A stretch of 55,526 nt of DNA from Nitrosomonadales bacterium (GCA_025408405.1 JANYJE010000061.1:1-55526), one strand, 5' to 3'. Counted from the stretch's first letter, positions 32,717 to 42,723 are shown. The notes: generated from the sequence alone by a model not told the origin. Numbers and translations: made by a program.

Positions 32717-33070
32717 TTACAGCAGTGCCAGAACTTTCTCCGGTGGCCGCGCAACGACTGCCTTGTCGCCGCGCACCACGATGGGACGCTCGATCAGGAC
32801 CGGATGGGCGGCCAAGGCATCCAGCCATTCTTCATCGTCGAGAGTGCGGCCGGCATACCGCTGGTATGCCTCCTCGCCGGTGCGCACCAGTGCAAACGGT
32901 TTCATGCCGAGTTTGTGCAATAGTCCGCGCAACTCTTCCTTGGTGGGTGGTGTTAGCAGATATTCCACCAGCTCGATGGCGTAGCCGCGTTCGGCCACCA
33001 GTGCCACGGTGGCGCGGCACTTGGAGCAGCGCGGGTTGTAGTAGATGCGTACGGTTTCAGTTTTTATCAT
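32717..33070 (-). CDS. arsC: ArsC-family reductase (glutaredoxin-dependent type)
   Basis: ATG 33070 gives 117 residues and overlaps the 3' end of ylqF by 14 bases. The active-site Cys is in IYYNPRCSKCRATV, and the Arg residues needed for arsenate binding appear in LVRTGEEAY, LIERPIVVRG and AVVARPPE. The glutaredoxin-coupled ArsC family includes true arsenate reductases and YfgD-like proteins. No ars genes are nearby, so the housekeeping YfgD role is as likely. Confidence 0.87.
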   Translation of the reverse strand: MIKTETVRIYYNPRCSKCRATVALVAERGYAIELVEYLLTPPTKEELRGLLHKLGMKPFALVRTGEEAYQRYAGRTLDDEEWLDALAAHPVLIERPIVVRGDKAVVARPPEKVLALL

Positions 33071-33968
33071 TATATTCGTCGCTGTCGGTGCGCGGTGCTT
33101 TGGCCTGCACATGCGCGCTCAGCATGACAGCGCGGCTCTCCGGCGTCTCCAGGCTGATGCGACCCAGGGCGCCGCTGCGGTAATCCTGCAGCAGCATGAG
33201 GGCGGCTTTTTCCTGATCGTAAGCGCCCCCCTTGAGCCGGTAGCCGCGACGCTTGGCAACCGCTTCAACCAGGTCTGCGCCATCCAGCCCCTCCACTGCA
33301 ATCTTGTAGCGCTCGGCAACCAGCGCGGGGTATTTTTCCAGCAGGATGTCGCCGAGAAAGGTGGCGACTTCTTCGTCGATCACGGCATTGCGGCCGATGG
33401 CGTGGCTGGCGGCCAGCATCATGCCGTCGGAATCATGTTCAATCTGCGGCCACATCATGCCCGGCGTGTCGATCAGCGTCATGCGCTCGTTCAGATCCAG
33501 ACGCTGCTGATTTTTCGTTACCGCCGGTTCATCACCCACCGCTGCCACGCGGCGATTCAGCAGCGCATTCATCAACGTGGATTTGCCCACGTTGGGAATG
33601 CCCCTGATCATCATGCGCAGGGGTTTGACGGTGGTGCCGCGATGTGGCGCAAGCTTCTCGCACAGGGCGGGGATCTTGGCGACATCGCCGGGCTTCTTGC
33701 AGGAGAGTGCCACAGCAGTCACATCTTTTTGCGCGTTGTAAAACTTGAGCCAGGCCTGGGTTGCGGCCGGGTCGGCCAGATCGGCCTTGTTCAGGATTTT
33801 AAGGCAGGGGCGCTGACGAAACAGGCGCTGCTCGGTGATGACGGGGTTGCAGCTCGCCTCCGGCAGGCGCGCATCCACCACCTCGATCACCACGTCGGTG
33901 CGCTCCATGGTTTCGGCCGCCTTCTTGCGCGCCGCCACCATGTGTCCGGGAAACCATTGAATTGCCAT
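33057..33968 (-). CDS. ylqF: YlqF/RbgA-like ribosome-biogenesis GTPase
   Basis: The 303-residue protein has circularly permuted GTPase motifs: G4 in LKILNKADLAD, then G1 GIPNVGKST, and G3 LIDTPGMMWP. The start AIQWFPGHMVAARKKAAETM is diagnostic of RbgA/YlqF, which helps mature the large ribosomal subunit. The C-terminal YDQEKAALMLLQDYRSGALG is the RNA-contacting part. The gene is followed by an overlapping arsC-like gene and preceded by a truncated gene whose reading frame runs into it. Confidence 0.93.
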   Translation of the reverse strand: MAIQWFPGHMVAARKKAAETMERTDVVIEVVDARLPEASCNPVITEQRLFRQRPCLKILNKADLADPAATQAWLKFYNAQKDVTAVALSCKKPGDVAKIPALCEKLAPHRGTTVKPLRMMIRGIPNVGKSTLMNALLNRRVAAVGDEPAVTKNQQRLDLNERMTLIDTPGMMWPQIEHDSDGMMLAASHAIGRNAVIDEEVATFLGDILLEKYPALVAERYKIAVEGLDGADLVEAVAKRRGYRLKGGAYDQEKAALMLLQDYRSGALGRISLETPESRAVMLSAHVQAKAPRTDSDEYNDKN

Positions 33969-34435
33969 TTGATTTTACAATTTAAACAAAGGCGCATTCT
34001 ACCCTTAACGAGATACTCGCGCAGCGATGACCATAGGAAATCATTGCGCTCTTGCTCGGCATAGGACGTACGACGATCAAGGCGCTTACATTCAACATAA
34101 ATTTCAACGTCGCCTTTTCGCACCCGCATATCGGGACTTTTTGCAGGCAGTTGTTGCTCAAGCATTTCTACTTCCCACCCCTTGGCCGCATAGGACAAAG
34201 CAACCAGAATCTCAAAGATCAAACCATCCGGATTTTTCTTGTGCTTATGCAGGACTTCCCTCATTTTGTGCTCTAGCCCATGAACATGCGTCGCATATTG
34301 CCAGCGCTCACCAATTCCTACAAAAAATGGAGCAGCTCGTGAAACTTGACTGACGTCCATACACAAAGGGTCTTCAACAGCTTGTTCACAAAGGAAGAGG
34401 TACCAACCTATCTCATCCTCTCGAACACGTAACTG
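33969..34435 (-). pseudogene. Remnant of a nuclease-like gene, truncated at both ends
   Basis: From an in-frame TGA at 34436-34438 the frame reads LRVREDEIGWYLFLCEQAVE and continues through RAAPFFVGIGERWQYATHVH. It then reads ILVALSYAAKGWEVEMLEQQ and VEIYVECKRLDRRTSYAEQ before running into ylqF. VEIYVECKR, with an upstream Asp, fits a PD-(D/E)xK restriction-like core. No good start exists upstream of the coding-looking part, and the 3' end is cut at GGTAGAATG beside the ylqF leader. It is probably a decayed accessory gene; the TTG at 34366 could yield a fragment. Confidence 0.55.
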
Positions 34436-34601
34436 TCAGCGCCTCTTGATCCCCGATAGTCCGCTAGGTGCTCAAAGGCGCGGTCACTATTGACCCGAAG
34501 TTCCTCCGCCCCTACTTAAGGCCGGTGTACAATTCGACAAACGCGCTGTCGTTTCCATAACGTAAATTAAAGGCCCCTTGGGTCTCTAGATTAGGGCTTC
34601 A

Positions 34602-35282
34602 ATGTCTATCCGTACCTGTTATATGTGCGAGTTGGAAGCAACCTCAGACGAGCACGCGCCTCCAAGATGTCTCTTTCCAGAACAAAAAGACGTGCCTGAT
34701 GGCATCGACTATCGCATAAATCTTATTACCGTCCCATCGTGTGAGAAACACAACAGTTTAAAATCGCACGACGATGAGTACCTCCTCCATGTGCTGTCTG
34801 GATCATTTACGTCAAGCCATGTTGGACTTACTCAATTTATCACCAAGGTTCACCGAGCGTTTGAGAAAGCGCCTTCAAAAGCCTCATCCTTCATCCAGCG
34901 TTATGAGCCCATTCTACTCAAACGTCATACTGACGATGAATGGGAACAGGGAGCTCAGGTGAAAGTTGAGGCAGAGCGCCTTGATCTCGTCCTTGGAAAC
35001 TGCGCTCGAGCACTTTATTTTCACGAAACAGCACAAAAGCTCGTCGGGCCAGTTCAAGTAATTACTGCATTCACGATGTATTTGGATGCTGAGGTCCAAG
35101 CAAACATTACATCGAGCGTTGATACCACTAAAGCCTACTTTGCCAGCCATCCGCCTAAAGGCGAGAATCCAGATGTATTCTGGTACAAGTTCGATGAAGG
35201 TGTGAACACCGTGACTTTCTTCATGTGTTTCTACTCCAGCAGTGAGGTGCTGGTAATGTTAAATAAACGTGAGCAGCCCTAA
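34602..35282 (+). CDS. HNH-like zinc-finger protein of accessory type
   Basis: The 226-residue product begins with CYMCELEATSDEHAPPRCLF and continues to VPSCEKHNSLKSHDDEY. The CxxC...H...C...CxxHN arrangement matches an HNH/zinc-finger nuclease fold at residues 6-55. The rest is helical with no known domain. Codon use is more AT-rich and less biased than in neighbouring genes. It lies beside the nuclease remnant, indicating an accessory patch gained by transfer. Role could be defence or DNA repair. Confidence 0.55.
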   Translation: MSIRTCYMCELEATSDEHAPPRCLFPEQKDVPDGIDYRINLITVPSCEKHNSLKSHDDEYLLHVLSGSFTSSHVGLTQFITKVHRAFEKAPSKASSFIQRYEPILLKRHTDDEWEQGAQVKVEAERLDLVLGNCARALYFHETAQKLVGPVQVITAFTMYLDAEVQANITSSVDTTKAYFASHPPKGENPDVFWYKFDEGVNTVTFFMCFYSSSEVLVMLNKREQP

Positions 35283-35494
35283 CCCGTCAGTCGAGAGGGA
35301 CGCTCCGTAAGCGGCCCTTACTTTTACGTTGAACGGCGTTTTGGGCGCAAACCGGCAGCGATTCAGACTCACCTGAAACGGCAGCTATGGCCGAACTGTA
35401 GCTGTTCGACGCGACATCCGTGAACGTCTCCTGTTGGTACACTGCATAAATTAGATTCTGCTCAACGCTGTTTTCAAGAAGTTGAAATTTGCGC

Positions 35495-36472
35495 TTACGC
35501 AATTTGAAGCTGTCTGCCGGCGCGGCTCATCTGGTCATGCAACTCTACTACTGCGGCAACATCCACATGGGTGACGCCGCTCCCTTTGCTTTCAATGAAG
35601 GTACAGGCGGCGTAGGGTTTTGCTGCTGCTTCATATTTTTCTATCCATGCCTGGCGCAAAGGCATGCGCTCAGCTGCAACCGGCCAATTTCCCGGGCGCG
35701 GTCTCATGTGATCGCCTATGCCGATACGCCACGGCTTGGGGCTGACCCTGGCGCGGAAGCACTGCTGGTTGCGGCACATTGCCGCATACATGGGGTCTGC
35801 ACCCAGCGCATCGAAGCATTGTTGCACTTCAGCCTGGGCAGGTGAAAATGTCCGGTGTGTAACCAGTACTCTCATTCCTGCAGGCGTCTTGTAAACACGC
35901 AGGTTCCAGTCGGGATGTTGCGCCAGAAAGTGAGCAATACGCGCAGACGTCAAGCGCTCGATGCCGCCTTGCATTTTCATGACTAGCCGATAGAGTTCGC
36001 CTGACACCGCTGAGCAAAACAAGAGTGAAAGGATTGCGAAGGCAATCCCGATAAATTTTGAGTGGTTGAAATACCCTGCGGCAATTGCGCAGAGTTGCAG
36101 AAGGACAAACACGAAAATTGTGAAGCGGAATGGGGGGCTGTCGGGAAAATCGATGTCGACAAAAAGCACATCGGGTGTGTTCAGGCATCGCGCGCCATAG
36201 GAGTTGCGGGTAATGATGGTAGCGCCATGACGGCTTACGATTTCCTCGCGGATGGGTATGCCCTCGGCACCGTTATAGGGGATTTTGGGTTCGCTGCGTT
36301 CCAGCTGTTTACCGCCAAGCACCTGTTCGAGAGCCTCTTGTGCGCGGCGATCTGCATTCGCCTGGGCGTCAGCCTGGCTTTCATCTGACCATCCAAAACG
36401 GCGCAGGGTAATTTGACGCCCGCGTTGTTTGTGCTGGACACGGGCTTCAGCCCAGTATTGCGGAACGATCAT
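35495..36472 (-). CDS. Two-helix membrane protein of unknown function
   Basis: The 325-residue product has a charged N-terminal cytoplasmic part with EAQANADRRAQEAL-like helices, then two membrane helices around residues 115-160 (TIFVFVLLQLCAIAAGYF and IAFAILSLLFCSAVSGELY). The C-terminal part shows FSPAQAEVQQCFDALGADP, MYAAMCRNQQCFRARVSPKP and MRPRPGNWPV. I have seen this pattern only in unnamed proteobacterial proteins. It overlaps no other gene and ends near an uncharacterised region. A rhodanese gene lies 12 bases upstream on the same strand. Confidence 0.7.
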   Translation of the reverse strand: MIVPQYWAEARVQHKQRGRQITLRRFGWSDESQADAQANADRRAQEALEQVLGGKQLERSEPKIPYNGAEGIPIREEIVSRHGATIITRNSYGARCLNTPDVLFVDIDFPDSPPFRFTIFVFVLLQLCAIAAGYFNHSKFIGIAFAILSLLFCSAVSGELYRLVMKMQGGIERLTSARIAHFLAQHPDWNLRVYKTPAGMRVLVTHRTFSPAQAEVQQCFDALGADPMYAAMCRNQQCFRARVSPKPWRIGIGDHMRPRPGNWPVAAERMPLRQAWIEKYEAAAKPYAACTFIESKGSGVTHVDVAAVVELHDQMSRAGRQLQIA

Positions 36473-36484
36473 GATGCGCCCGGC

Positions 36485-36916
36485 CTATTTTTGAACTGGC
36501 AAGCCGGCATCTGCCCATCCGCCAATTCCTGCTTTTACATTGACGGCTTGTGTAAAGCCGGCCTGGTTAAGAAGTTGAGTTCCTTCAGGACCGGTGGTTA
36601 CACCGTCACCGCAATACACGACGATGGGCTTATCCATGGCGTGAGATAAAGAGCCGGGTATGCCCATGCGCAAGATTGCCAGAGGTATCGACAGCGCGCC
36701 AGGAATGTGGCGGGAGTGATATTTGTCTTCTTCACGCACATCGATTACCAGTGCTCCACTATCAATCAGTGCTTTAGCCTCGTTTACCGAGACTTCCCTG
36801 ATGCCGTCAAACCTGTGATTCTGGTTGTAGCCGAGCATGAATATGATGGCCGCGACAAGGGCAAAAAATACCAGTTGCCAACGCTGGTTCCGGTAAGTAT
36901 TGAGCGTGTTATTCAT
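36485..36916 (-). CDS. Membrane-anchored rhodanese
   Basis: ATG 36916 follows AAAGGATGCC and gives 143 residues. A single N-terminal anchor WQLVFFALVAAIIFMLGY is followed by a rhodanese domain: EAKALIDSGALVIDVREEDK, HIPGALSIPLAIL and the active loop VVYCGDGVTTG with Cys in place. It is a periplasm-facing sulfurtransferase or a thiosulfate/cyanide-related protein by family. It lies 12 bases upstream of the membrane protein at 35495 and probably shares its transcript. Confidence 0.87.
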   Translation of the reverse strand: MNNTLNTYRNQRWQLVFFALVAAIIFMLGYNQNHRFDGIREVSVNEAKALIDSGALVIDVREEDKYHSRHIPGALSIPLAILRMGIPGSLSHAMDKPIVVYCGDGVTTGPEGTQLLNQAGFTQAVNVKAGIGGWADAGLPVQK

Positions 36917-37134
36917 ATGGCATCCTTTGCGAAATGAGGCTGTGTGTTTTTGCTGGTCAGTCTGATCGTCTGGGTCCGGCATTGTCCGAATTGCTGCCGC
37001 GCATCATGCCATTTCAGTTTCTTGTTGTGCAAATAAAATTATTCGAAATTCGCGACCGGCACTGGCGGCAGTGCAATGGATATGTAAGCCCGAGCAACAT
37101 ATTGCCATGAGTGCCAATCTCTGGACTGAAGTTG

Positions 37135-37937
37135 TCAGTCAGCCTTGTTGGAAACCTGGGATGTTGCTTCGGCGAGGAGTTTTTCATAAACCGCCAAGTC
37201 GTCAGCCGAAAAGCAGCAGAAGATGACCTCTTTAATTCCGGTGAATTGTTGCAGCGAACAGCGCACGGCCGCCACGGCGATTTTGGCTGCGAGCGCGACG
37301 GGGTAGCCATAGATGCCGGTGCTGATGCCGGGGAAGGCGAGTGTGGCGATGCCTTGTGCTGCGGCAAGCTCGATAGCGCGGCGATAGCAGGAGGCGAGAA
37401 GTTCGGGTTCGCCGTGTGCGCCACCCTGCCACGCGGGGCCTACCGTATGAATGACAAATTTTGCGGGGAGGCGGTAGCCCCCGCTGAGTTTGGCGTCGCC
37501 GGTGTTGCAGCCGGCAAGGCCCCTGCATTCGTGCAACAGCTCCGGGCCGGCGGCACGATGAATGGCACCGTCTACACCGCCTCCGCCGAGCAGAGAGGAA
37601 TTGGCGGCGTTGACGATGGCGTCCACCGCCAGCGTGGTGATGTCGGCGCGAAGCGCGCGTAGCTGTGTGCTATCTCCAGAATCCTCCTTCACGCCTACTC
37701 GCGTGCGTAGTTGTGATTTGAGAATGGTCGAACCATCTTCACCGAAATACACGACCTCGCACTCAGGGTCGTCGCAGAAAAATAGCGCTTGGAAGTTGGC
37801 AGCCAATCCCGGGAATCCTTAATGTGGTGAGCGATAGTTCGCGCCGACACTTCCGAGTACTCAAGTCCATTGACTGGGCAACGCTCCTTCTTTGGATGAT
37901 TGCTGTTACATCGAGATTGGGAGCAGCAGTCGCTCAT
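37135..37937 (-). pseudogene. CopZ-type zinc/iron-sulfur N-domain fused to a macro domain, broken by one-base frameshift
   Basis: ATG 37937 starts a frame coding SDCCSQSRCNSNHPKKERCP and [20 protein letters not shown], as in the N-terminal part of CopZ/iron-sulfur metallochaperones. After SKRYF it shifts. The other frame continues [19 protein letters not shown] and RTRVGVKE, the rest of that domain. It then goes straight into a complete macro domain: [34 protein letters not shown], and [12 protein letters not shown]. Restoring one A in the run at 37778-37782 joins both frames. The macro part alone (37135-37806, TTG start) may be expressed and hydrolyse O-acetyl-ADP-ribose. Confidence 0.72.
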
Positions 37938-38098
37938 TTCAAACTCCAGAAGAGTACGTAGTTGGAAGCATGATCTATTGATCCCTATGGTGGGAAAAGG
38001 CGCTTGTATGTGTTCCGTCTCGGCTCTTGCCAGGGTAATCAATTTATACGATACCGGCCACGCAACTGGAGGTGCCGCGCTTATGTTAAACAGCAAGT

Positions 38099-41000
38099 TT
38101 ATAGGCTGATTTCATGCATATCGGACTGGTAAAGCTTCACGCTGTTACGCCCGCTCTTCTTCGCATGATACATGGCGATGTCGGCGTTTTTGGTCAGCAG
38201 CATCGCCTCTTTGCCATGTTCTGGATAGATGGCGATGCCGATGCTTGAGGAGATGCCCAGGCTGTGACCCGCCAGCTCAAAGGGTTGGTTGAGAGCACAG
38301 CGGATTTTCTCCGCCACCAGCAATGCATCCTGTGCCGCTACAATGTTGGGCAATAACACGACAAATTTGTCACCGCCTATCCGCGCAACGGTGTCTGATT
38401 CACGCACACAATTTTGCATGCGCTGCGCCGCTTCCTTCAGTAACAAGTCGCCAATGTCATGGCCGAGCGTGTCGTTGATCGGCTTGAATCTATCCAGATC
38501 CAGAAACATCAAGGCCAGTTGGCCCTTATCGCGTTTGGCGGTGGCCAGTGCCTGCTGCAGCCGGTCAGTGAACAGCCTGCGGTTGGGCAGATCGGTCAGC
38601 ATATCAAAATGTGCCAGATGTTCCAGGCGTTCAGCCGCTGTCTTGCGCTCGCTGATATCGGAGAACACCGACACATAGTGGGTGATATTGCCATTCTCGT
38701 CGCGCACCAGATTGATGGATTGCCACTCAACGTATATCTGGCCACTCTTGCGGCGATTCCAGATTTCGCCGCTCCATCTGCCTGTTGCATTCAGGGTTAT
38801 CCACATTTCCTGATAAAACTCGGGCGGGTGCCTGCCGGAGGAAAGCAAGCTGGGGTTTTTGCCCATGATTTCTTCGGCGGAGTAACCGGTGATGCTGATA
38901 AAGGCGGGATTGACGGTGATTATGCGGCGATCCGGATCGGTCACCATGACCGCCTCATCCACGCTGTTGAACACGGTGGTGGCGAGCCGCATCATTTCTT
39001 CACGTTCGCGTCGCTCGGTGATGTCTCTGAAGATGGCAACCGCGCCGACGATATTTCCCGATGCGCGCATAGGTGTACTGATGTAATCGACCGGGAAACT
39101 CGAACCATCCTTTCTCCAGAACACCTCGTCCACTACATGATGCGCTTGCCCATCCTTAAAGGCCGCATAAACGTGGCATTGCTCCGCCGGGTAGGGGGTT
39201 CCATTGGGTTTGGTGTGGTGAGTTATGGCGTGCATGGTCCGGCCAATCAATTCATCAGCACTCCACCCCAGCATCTTCGTGGCTGCCGAATTTACAAACG
39301 TGGTATGACCATTCAAATCCACTCCGTAGATGCCCTCGCCGACGGACTTTAATATCAGTTCCTGCTGGGCGTTGGTATTGGACAGTTCCAACTCAAGTTT
39401 TTTGCGTTCGGATATGTCCTGTACGGTACCGATGGAGCGCAATGGACGCCCCTCTGCATCGTAAAATGTCTCACATTGTTCGTGGACAAATTTTATCCTC
39501 CCGTCTGGAAAAAGCAGGCGGTGCTCTATTTGGTAAGGCATTTTTTTCTTGAGCGACTCGTTGTAAGCACTATCGACCAAAGCACGATCATCAGGATGTA
39601 TGGCATTCAAAAAAGCTTCGTAGGAAGCGCCGAAGGATGCGGAATCAATTTCAAAGATACGATAAATTTCCTTGGACCAGATCAGTACACCACTCAATAT
39701 ATCCAATTCCCAACTGCCGATATGCCCTATGCGTTGAGCATCTTGCAAGCGTGATTCGCTCAGTTTCAGATCCCTGGTGCGCTTCTGTACTTGCGCATTG
39801 ACACGGGCGGTGTAGCCCGAGCCAAGCAGGAGTAAGGCGCCAAGCAGGCCGGAACCCAGGATTCCGGCAGCAAGTACGCCCCAGCTTTGCCAGCCCCGGT
39901 GTTGCATGAGGTAGGCGGGGGTTGGTGTAGTCTGTAACTCGTAGTGGCGCGTGCCAAAAATAAAAGACTGTGCCAACATAGGCTCTTCAGCTGCCGCTAC
40001 AAAGCTGTCATACATGGTTTTTTGTGCGTCAATATCAATAAGCCGGACATAAAGCATGGATCGCGAATCCGATAACAACTTGTCCATGAAATCGCCTATG
40101 CGCAGGACGGTTAGCGCCACCCCGGACTCTTTGCTCCCAACTTGTACCCAGGTGAGCAGAAGCATGCCTGCCTGTTCCTGCTGTTCTTGTACCAAATGCA
40201 ACGGCGCTGTTGTAACCGCCCCGCCGTTTGCGACGGCCTTAGTCAATGCGGCCAGACGATCTGGTGACGAAGCCAGATCGAATCCAACAGCGGCTTCGTT
40301 GCCTGAGAGGGGTTCGACGTAAGTTACCGGATAGAACTGTCCTCGCTTGTCGGCACGCTGTAACTGTCCGGCGGTATTGCGCTCACGAATCTCAAATCCC
40401 GGCGACTCCTTGTGTTGCTCAGCCTCGAAGCTCGATCTGCGGGCAGAATCAACACTGGGTGCCCATTCCACTGCCTTGAGCATCGGAAAGCGGGCCAGCG
40501 ATTTTTCGATGAAACGATGGAATTCTTTCCGGGTGATGTGATCGCTCTCGTCGTGAATGAACAGCCCCGTAGTCTGTTCAAGCAAGAATTCCTGCTCTTC
40601 CAGCTTGGTCTGAATCTGGTTGGCGACCTGTTGCGAAATCTGCCGGAATTCCAGTAGTGAATTATCCCGTTCCCATTGGTTGACATTAAGGAAGACCACG
40701 ACCAGAAACGCTAATGTCAGCAACATTGGAGCCGCGACTGTACGCACGCGGCTTTGCCAGAGTGCGCGCGGTTCACCGGCAACGATCATGGCAAGGGGAA
40801 ACATCACCACGACACCGAGCGTATCGCCAACCCACCATGCAGCCCAGGTTGCAGCAAAACTATCCGCATTGACGATGCCAAGGGCCGCAAGGCCGCTCAC
40901 GGAAAGGCTTGCACTGGCCAGGCAAATGACTGGCGCAAGCAACAGGAAGCGCAGCAAGTCGCTGCCATGATCGAGAGGCGCGGGATAGCCGAGTATTCGC

Positions 41001-41335
41001 CGCAACAGCCAAGCACCGATGGCCGCTTGTATCACTGAGGCAGTGGCGATGATGGATGCGGCAATGAACTCTATGCCAGTCATTTGGTGGTCGGCTGTAT
41101 AGCCCGCCCAGAGATTGAGAAGCAGTGAACCGAGGAAAATCCAGAGCAGTGTTTTCCTGCCGCCGAACAATGCTGCCGCAACAGCGATTCCAGCAGGCGG
41201 GAAAATTGGCGATGCGTAGCCGGGTGGCAGCGCCAGCATTAGCCCCAGCTTGCCGCTGACTACGTAAGCTATAGTCAGCAACAAACCGAAGCGCCAAAAT
41301 TTGTTGCCTACAAGTCCTGATGAGTTGGATGACAT
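38099..41335 (-). CDS. MASE1-CHASE-PAS(x3)-GGDEF sensor with GGDKF motif
   Basis: ATG 41335 gives 1078 residues; ATG 41383 is possible. A MASE1 region with eight or so helices (about 10-300) is followed by a CHASE domain (about 230-420; LVQEQQEQAGMLLLTWVQ near its end). Then come a membrane helix (AAGILGSGLLGALLLLGSG) and three PAS/PAC units. The GGDEF domain has GGDKF at residues 987-991. The Glu needed for catalysis is Lys (codon AAA, 38366-38368), so cyclase activity is probably lost. It resembles the protein at 51859, whose motif is intact. Confidence 0.88.
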   Translation of the reverse strand: MSSNSSGLVGNKFWRFGLLLTIAYVVSGKLGLMLALPPGYASPIFPPAGIAVAAALFGGRKTLLWIFLGSLLLNLWAGYTADHQMTGIEFIAASIIATASVIQAAIGAWLLRRILGYPAPLDHGSDLLRFLLLAPVICLASASLSVSGLAALGIVNADSFAATWAAWWVGDTLGVVVMFPLAMIVAGEPRALWQSRVRTVAAPMLLTLAFLVVVFLNVNQWERDNSLLEFRQISQQVANQIQTKLEEQEFLLEQTTGLFIHDESDHITRKEFHRFIEKSLARFPMLKAVEWAPSVDSARRSSFEAEQHKESPGFEIRERNTAGQLQRADKRGQFYPVTYVEPLSGNEAAVGFDLASSPDRLAALTKAVANGGAVTTAPLHLVQEQQEQAGMLLLTWVQVGSKESGVALTVLRIGDFMDKLLSDSRSMLYVRLIDIDAQKTMYDSFVAAAEEPMLAQSFIFGTRHYELQTTPTPAYLMQHRGWQSWGVLAAGILGSGLLGALLLLGSGYTARVNAQVQKRTRDLKLSESRLQDAQRIGHIGSWELDILSGVLIWSKEIYRIFEIDSASFGASYEAFLNAIHPDDRALVDSAYNESLKKKMPYQIEHRLLFPDGRIKFVHEQCETFYDAEGRPLRSIGTVQDISERKKLELELSNTNAQQELILKSVGEGIYGVDLNGHTTFVNSAATKMLGWSADELIGRTMHAITHHTKPNGTPYPAEQCHVYAAFKDGQAHHVVDEVFWRKDGSSFPVDYISTPMRASGNIVGAVAIFRDITERREREEMMRLATTVFNSVDEAVMVTDPDRRIITVNPAFISITGYSAEEIMGKNPSLLSSGRHPPEFYQEMWITLNATGRWSGEIWNRRKSGQIYVEWQSINLVRDENGNITHYVSVFSDISERKTAAERLEHLAHFDMLTDLPNRRLFTDRLQQALATAKRDKGQLALMFLDLDRFKPINDTLGHDIGDLLLKEAAQRMQNCVRESDTVARIGGDKFVVLLPNIVAAQDALLVAEKIRCALNQPFELAGHSLGISSSIGIAIYPEHGKEAMLLTKNADIAMYHAKKSGRNSVKLYQSDMHEISL

Positions 41336-41665
41336 GATGTTCAAATTCGGCAGCGCCTCGCTTAATGGGACAGAATTTTGCATTGCTTTAAGTAAAAACC
41401 TTGCGTGGCTTATTGCCTGGACTGCTTTGGGCCATGCAGGCAAGTTGTCGCAGTAAAACCCTCCCGCGTTTTGTTGCCAAACGTGGTGCAGGTCAGCTAT
41501 GCTGATTATACAGGGTAAAGGACAAATCCAATTCCACATGACTAACGCTGTCATAGTGGATGGCATTGTGCATACATGCAATGAAGGTATTGCCCATTGT
41601 GGTCAGTCGAATTTCCGAACTGCGCGCATTGGGCGTGATATTAAAACGATATTCACGACCGTTAA

Positions 41666-42445
41666 TTAGAATGCAATTTCAGCCTCCATAAACGTTACCG
41701 CTGTCCCCAAGAGAAATACACGGTCACCATTTACCTCGCAAGTGATGTTGCCACCACGCTTGGAAACTTGTTTGGCGTTTAAAGTGTTCTTGCCAAGTTT
41801 ATTGGCCCAGTACGGTGCAAGCGTGCAATGAGCGGAACCCGTGACAGGATCCTCTGGAATGCCGTACTTAGGGGCAAAGAAGCGGCTAACAAAATCTACA
41901 CCGATGCCAGGTGCAGTGACTATGACACCACGTAAATCCAGTTCGCCTAATACAGCATAGTTGGGCATGATGGCTCGAATGGTTGCTTCACTGTCAAATA
42001 CAGCCAAGTAATCGTCAGCGGCCAACACCTCAATTGGACGCAGACCGAGGCCCCGGGTCAGGGTTTCAGAAAGATCACTAGGGGTTGGTGGACTTGCAGG
42101 AAAGTTCATCTGTAAACGATCGCCATTTCTTTCGACGAAGAGTTCACCGCTAAGCGTTTCAAATGTGATGACCCGTTTGGAATAGCCAAGAGTTTCAAAG
42201 ATAACATGGGCTGTTGCCAAAGTTGCGTGGCCGCAAAGCTTAACTTCCCTGGTTGGGGTAAACCACCTTAGCTTGAATCCATTATTTGTTGAAACGAAAA
42301 ATGCTGTTTCTGAGAGGTTGTTTTCTTCGGCAATCGCTTGCAGAAGAGAATCATCTGGCCACGATGATAATGGAACCACTGCAGCGGGGTTGCCACCAAA
42401 GACCTTGTCAGTGAAGGCATCTACCTGGTATTGCTTAAGCTTCAA
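41666..42445 (-). CDS. PhzF-family isomerase
   Basis: The start is TTG 42445, preceded by GGAGAACGCA, giving 259 residues, the normal PhzF size. The frame extends to 42541 without a conserved part. Signatures are YQVDAFTDKVFGGNPAAVVP, ENNLSETAFFV with the catalytic Glu, TREVKLCGHATLATAHVIFE and PEDPVTGSAHCTLAPYW. PhzF enzymes are diaminopimelate-epimerase-fold isomerases; most have unknown substrates and no link to phenazines. Codons are more AT-rich than adjacent genes. There are no neighbours in an operon. Confidence 0.92.
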   Translation of the reverse strand: MKLKQYQVDAFTDKVFGGNPAAVVPLSSWPDDSLLQAIAEENNLSETAFFVSTNNGFKLRWFTPTREVKLCGHATLATAHVIFETLGYSKRVITFETLSGELFVERNGDRLQMNFPASPPTPSDLSETLTRGLGLRPIEVLAADDYLAVFDSEATIRAIMPNYAVLGELDLRGVIVTAPGIGVDFVSRFFAPKYGIPEDPVTGSAHCTLAPYWANKLGKNTLNAKQVSKRGGNITCEVNGDRVFLLGTAVTFMEAEIAF

Positions 42446-42723
42446 TGCGTTCTCCAGAAGACCTGATGAGGTTGTAGAAAATGTTGCATTTGCGCATCGT
42501 GCCGGGAACCCAAACAAATTCCAATGACTGCTTGTGCGCACCCCTAAAGCTGCTACATTGCCCGGCAGTCCTTATCAGGCAACTCCAGAGTCGGCATTCA
42601 ACGTGCTGGCAATAACTGACTGAATGATCGAAGAACGGACGCCCTGGCTAACCTCAGCCCACATTACAAACAGATCAAAAATCGCTAGCTGACTCTGCCA
42701 CAGTTGGTCGGATGAAATTATAG

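Noticed and set aside
42446..42723. Integron attC site or cassette around the PhzF gene
   Set aside because: PhzF genes do occur in cassettes, but no GTTRRRY/RYYYAAC pair with inverted arms was found on either side.
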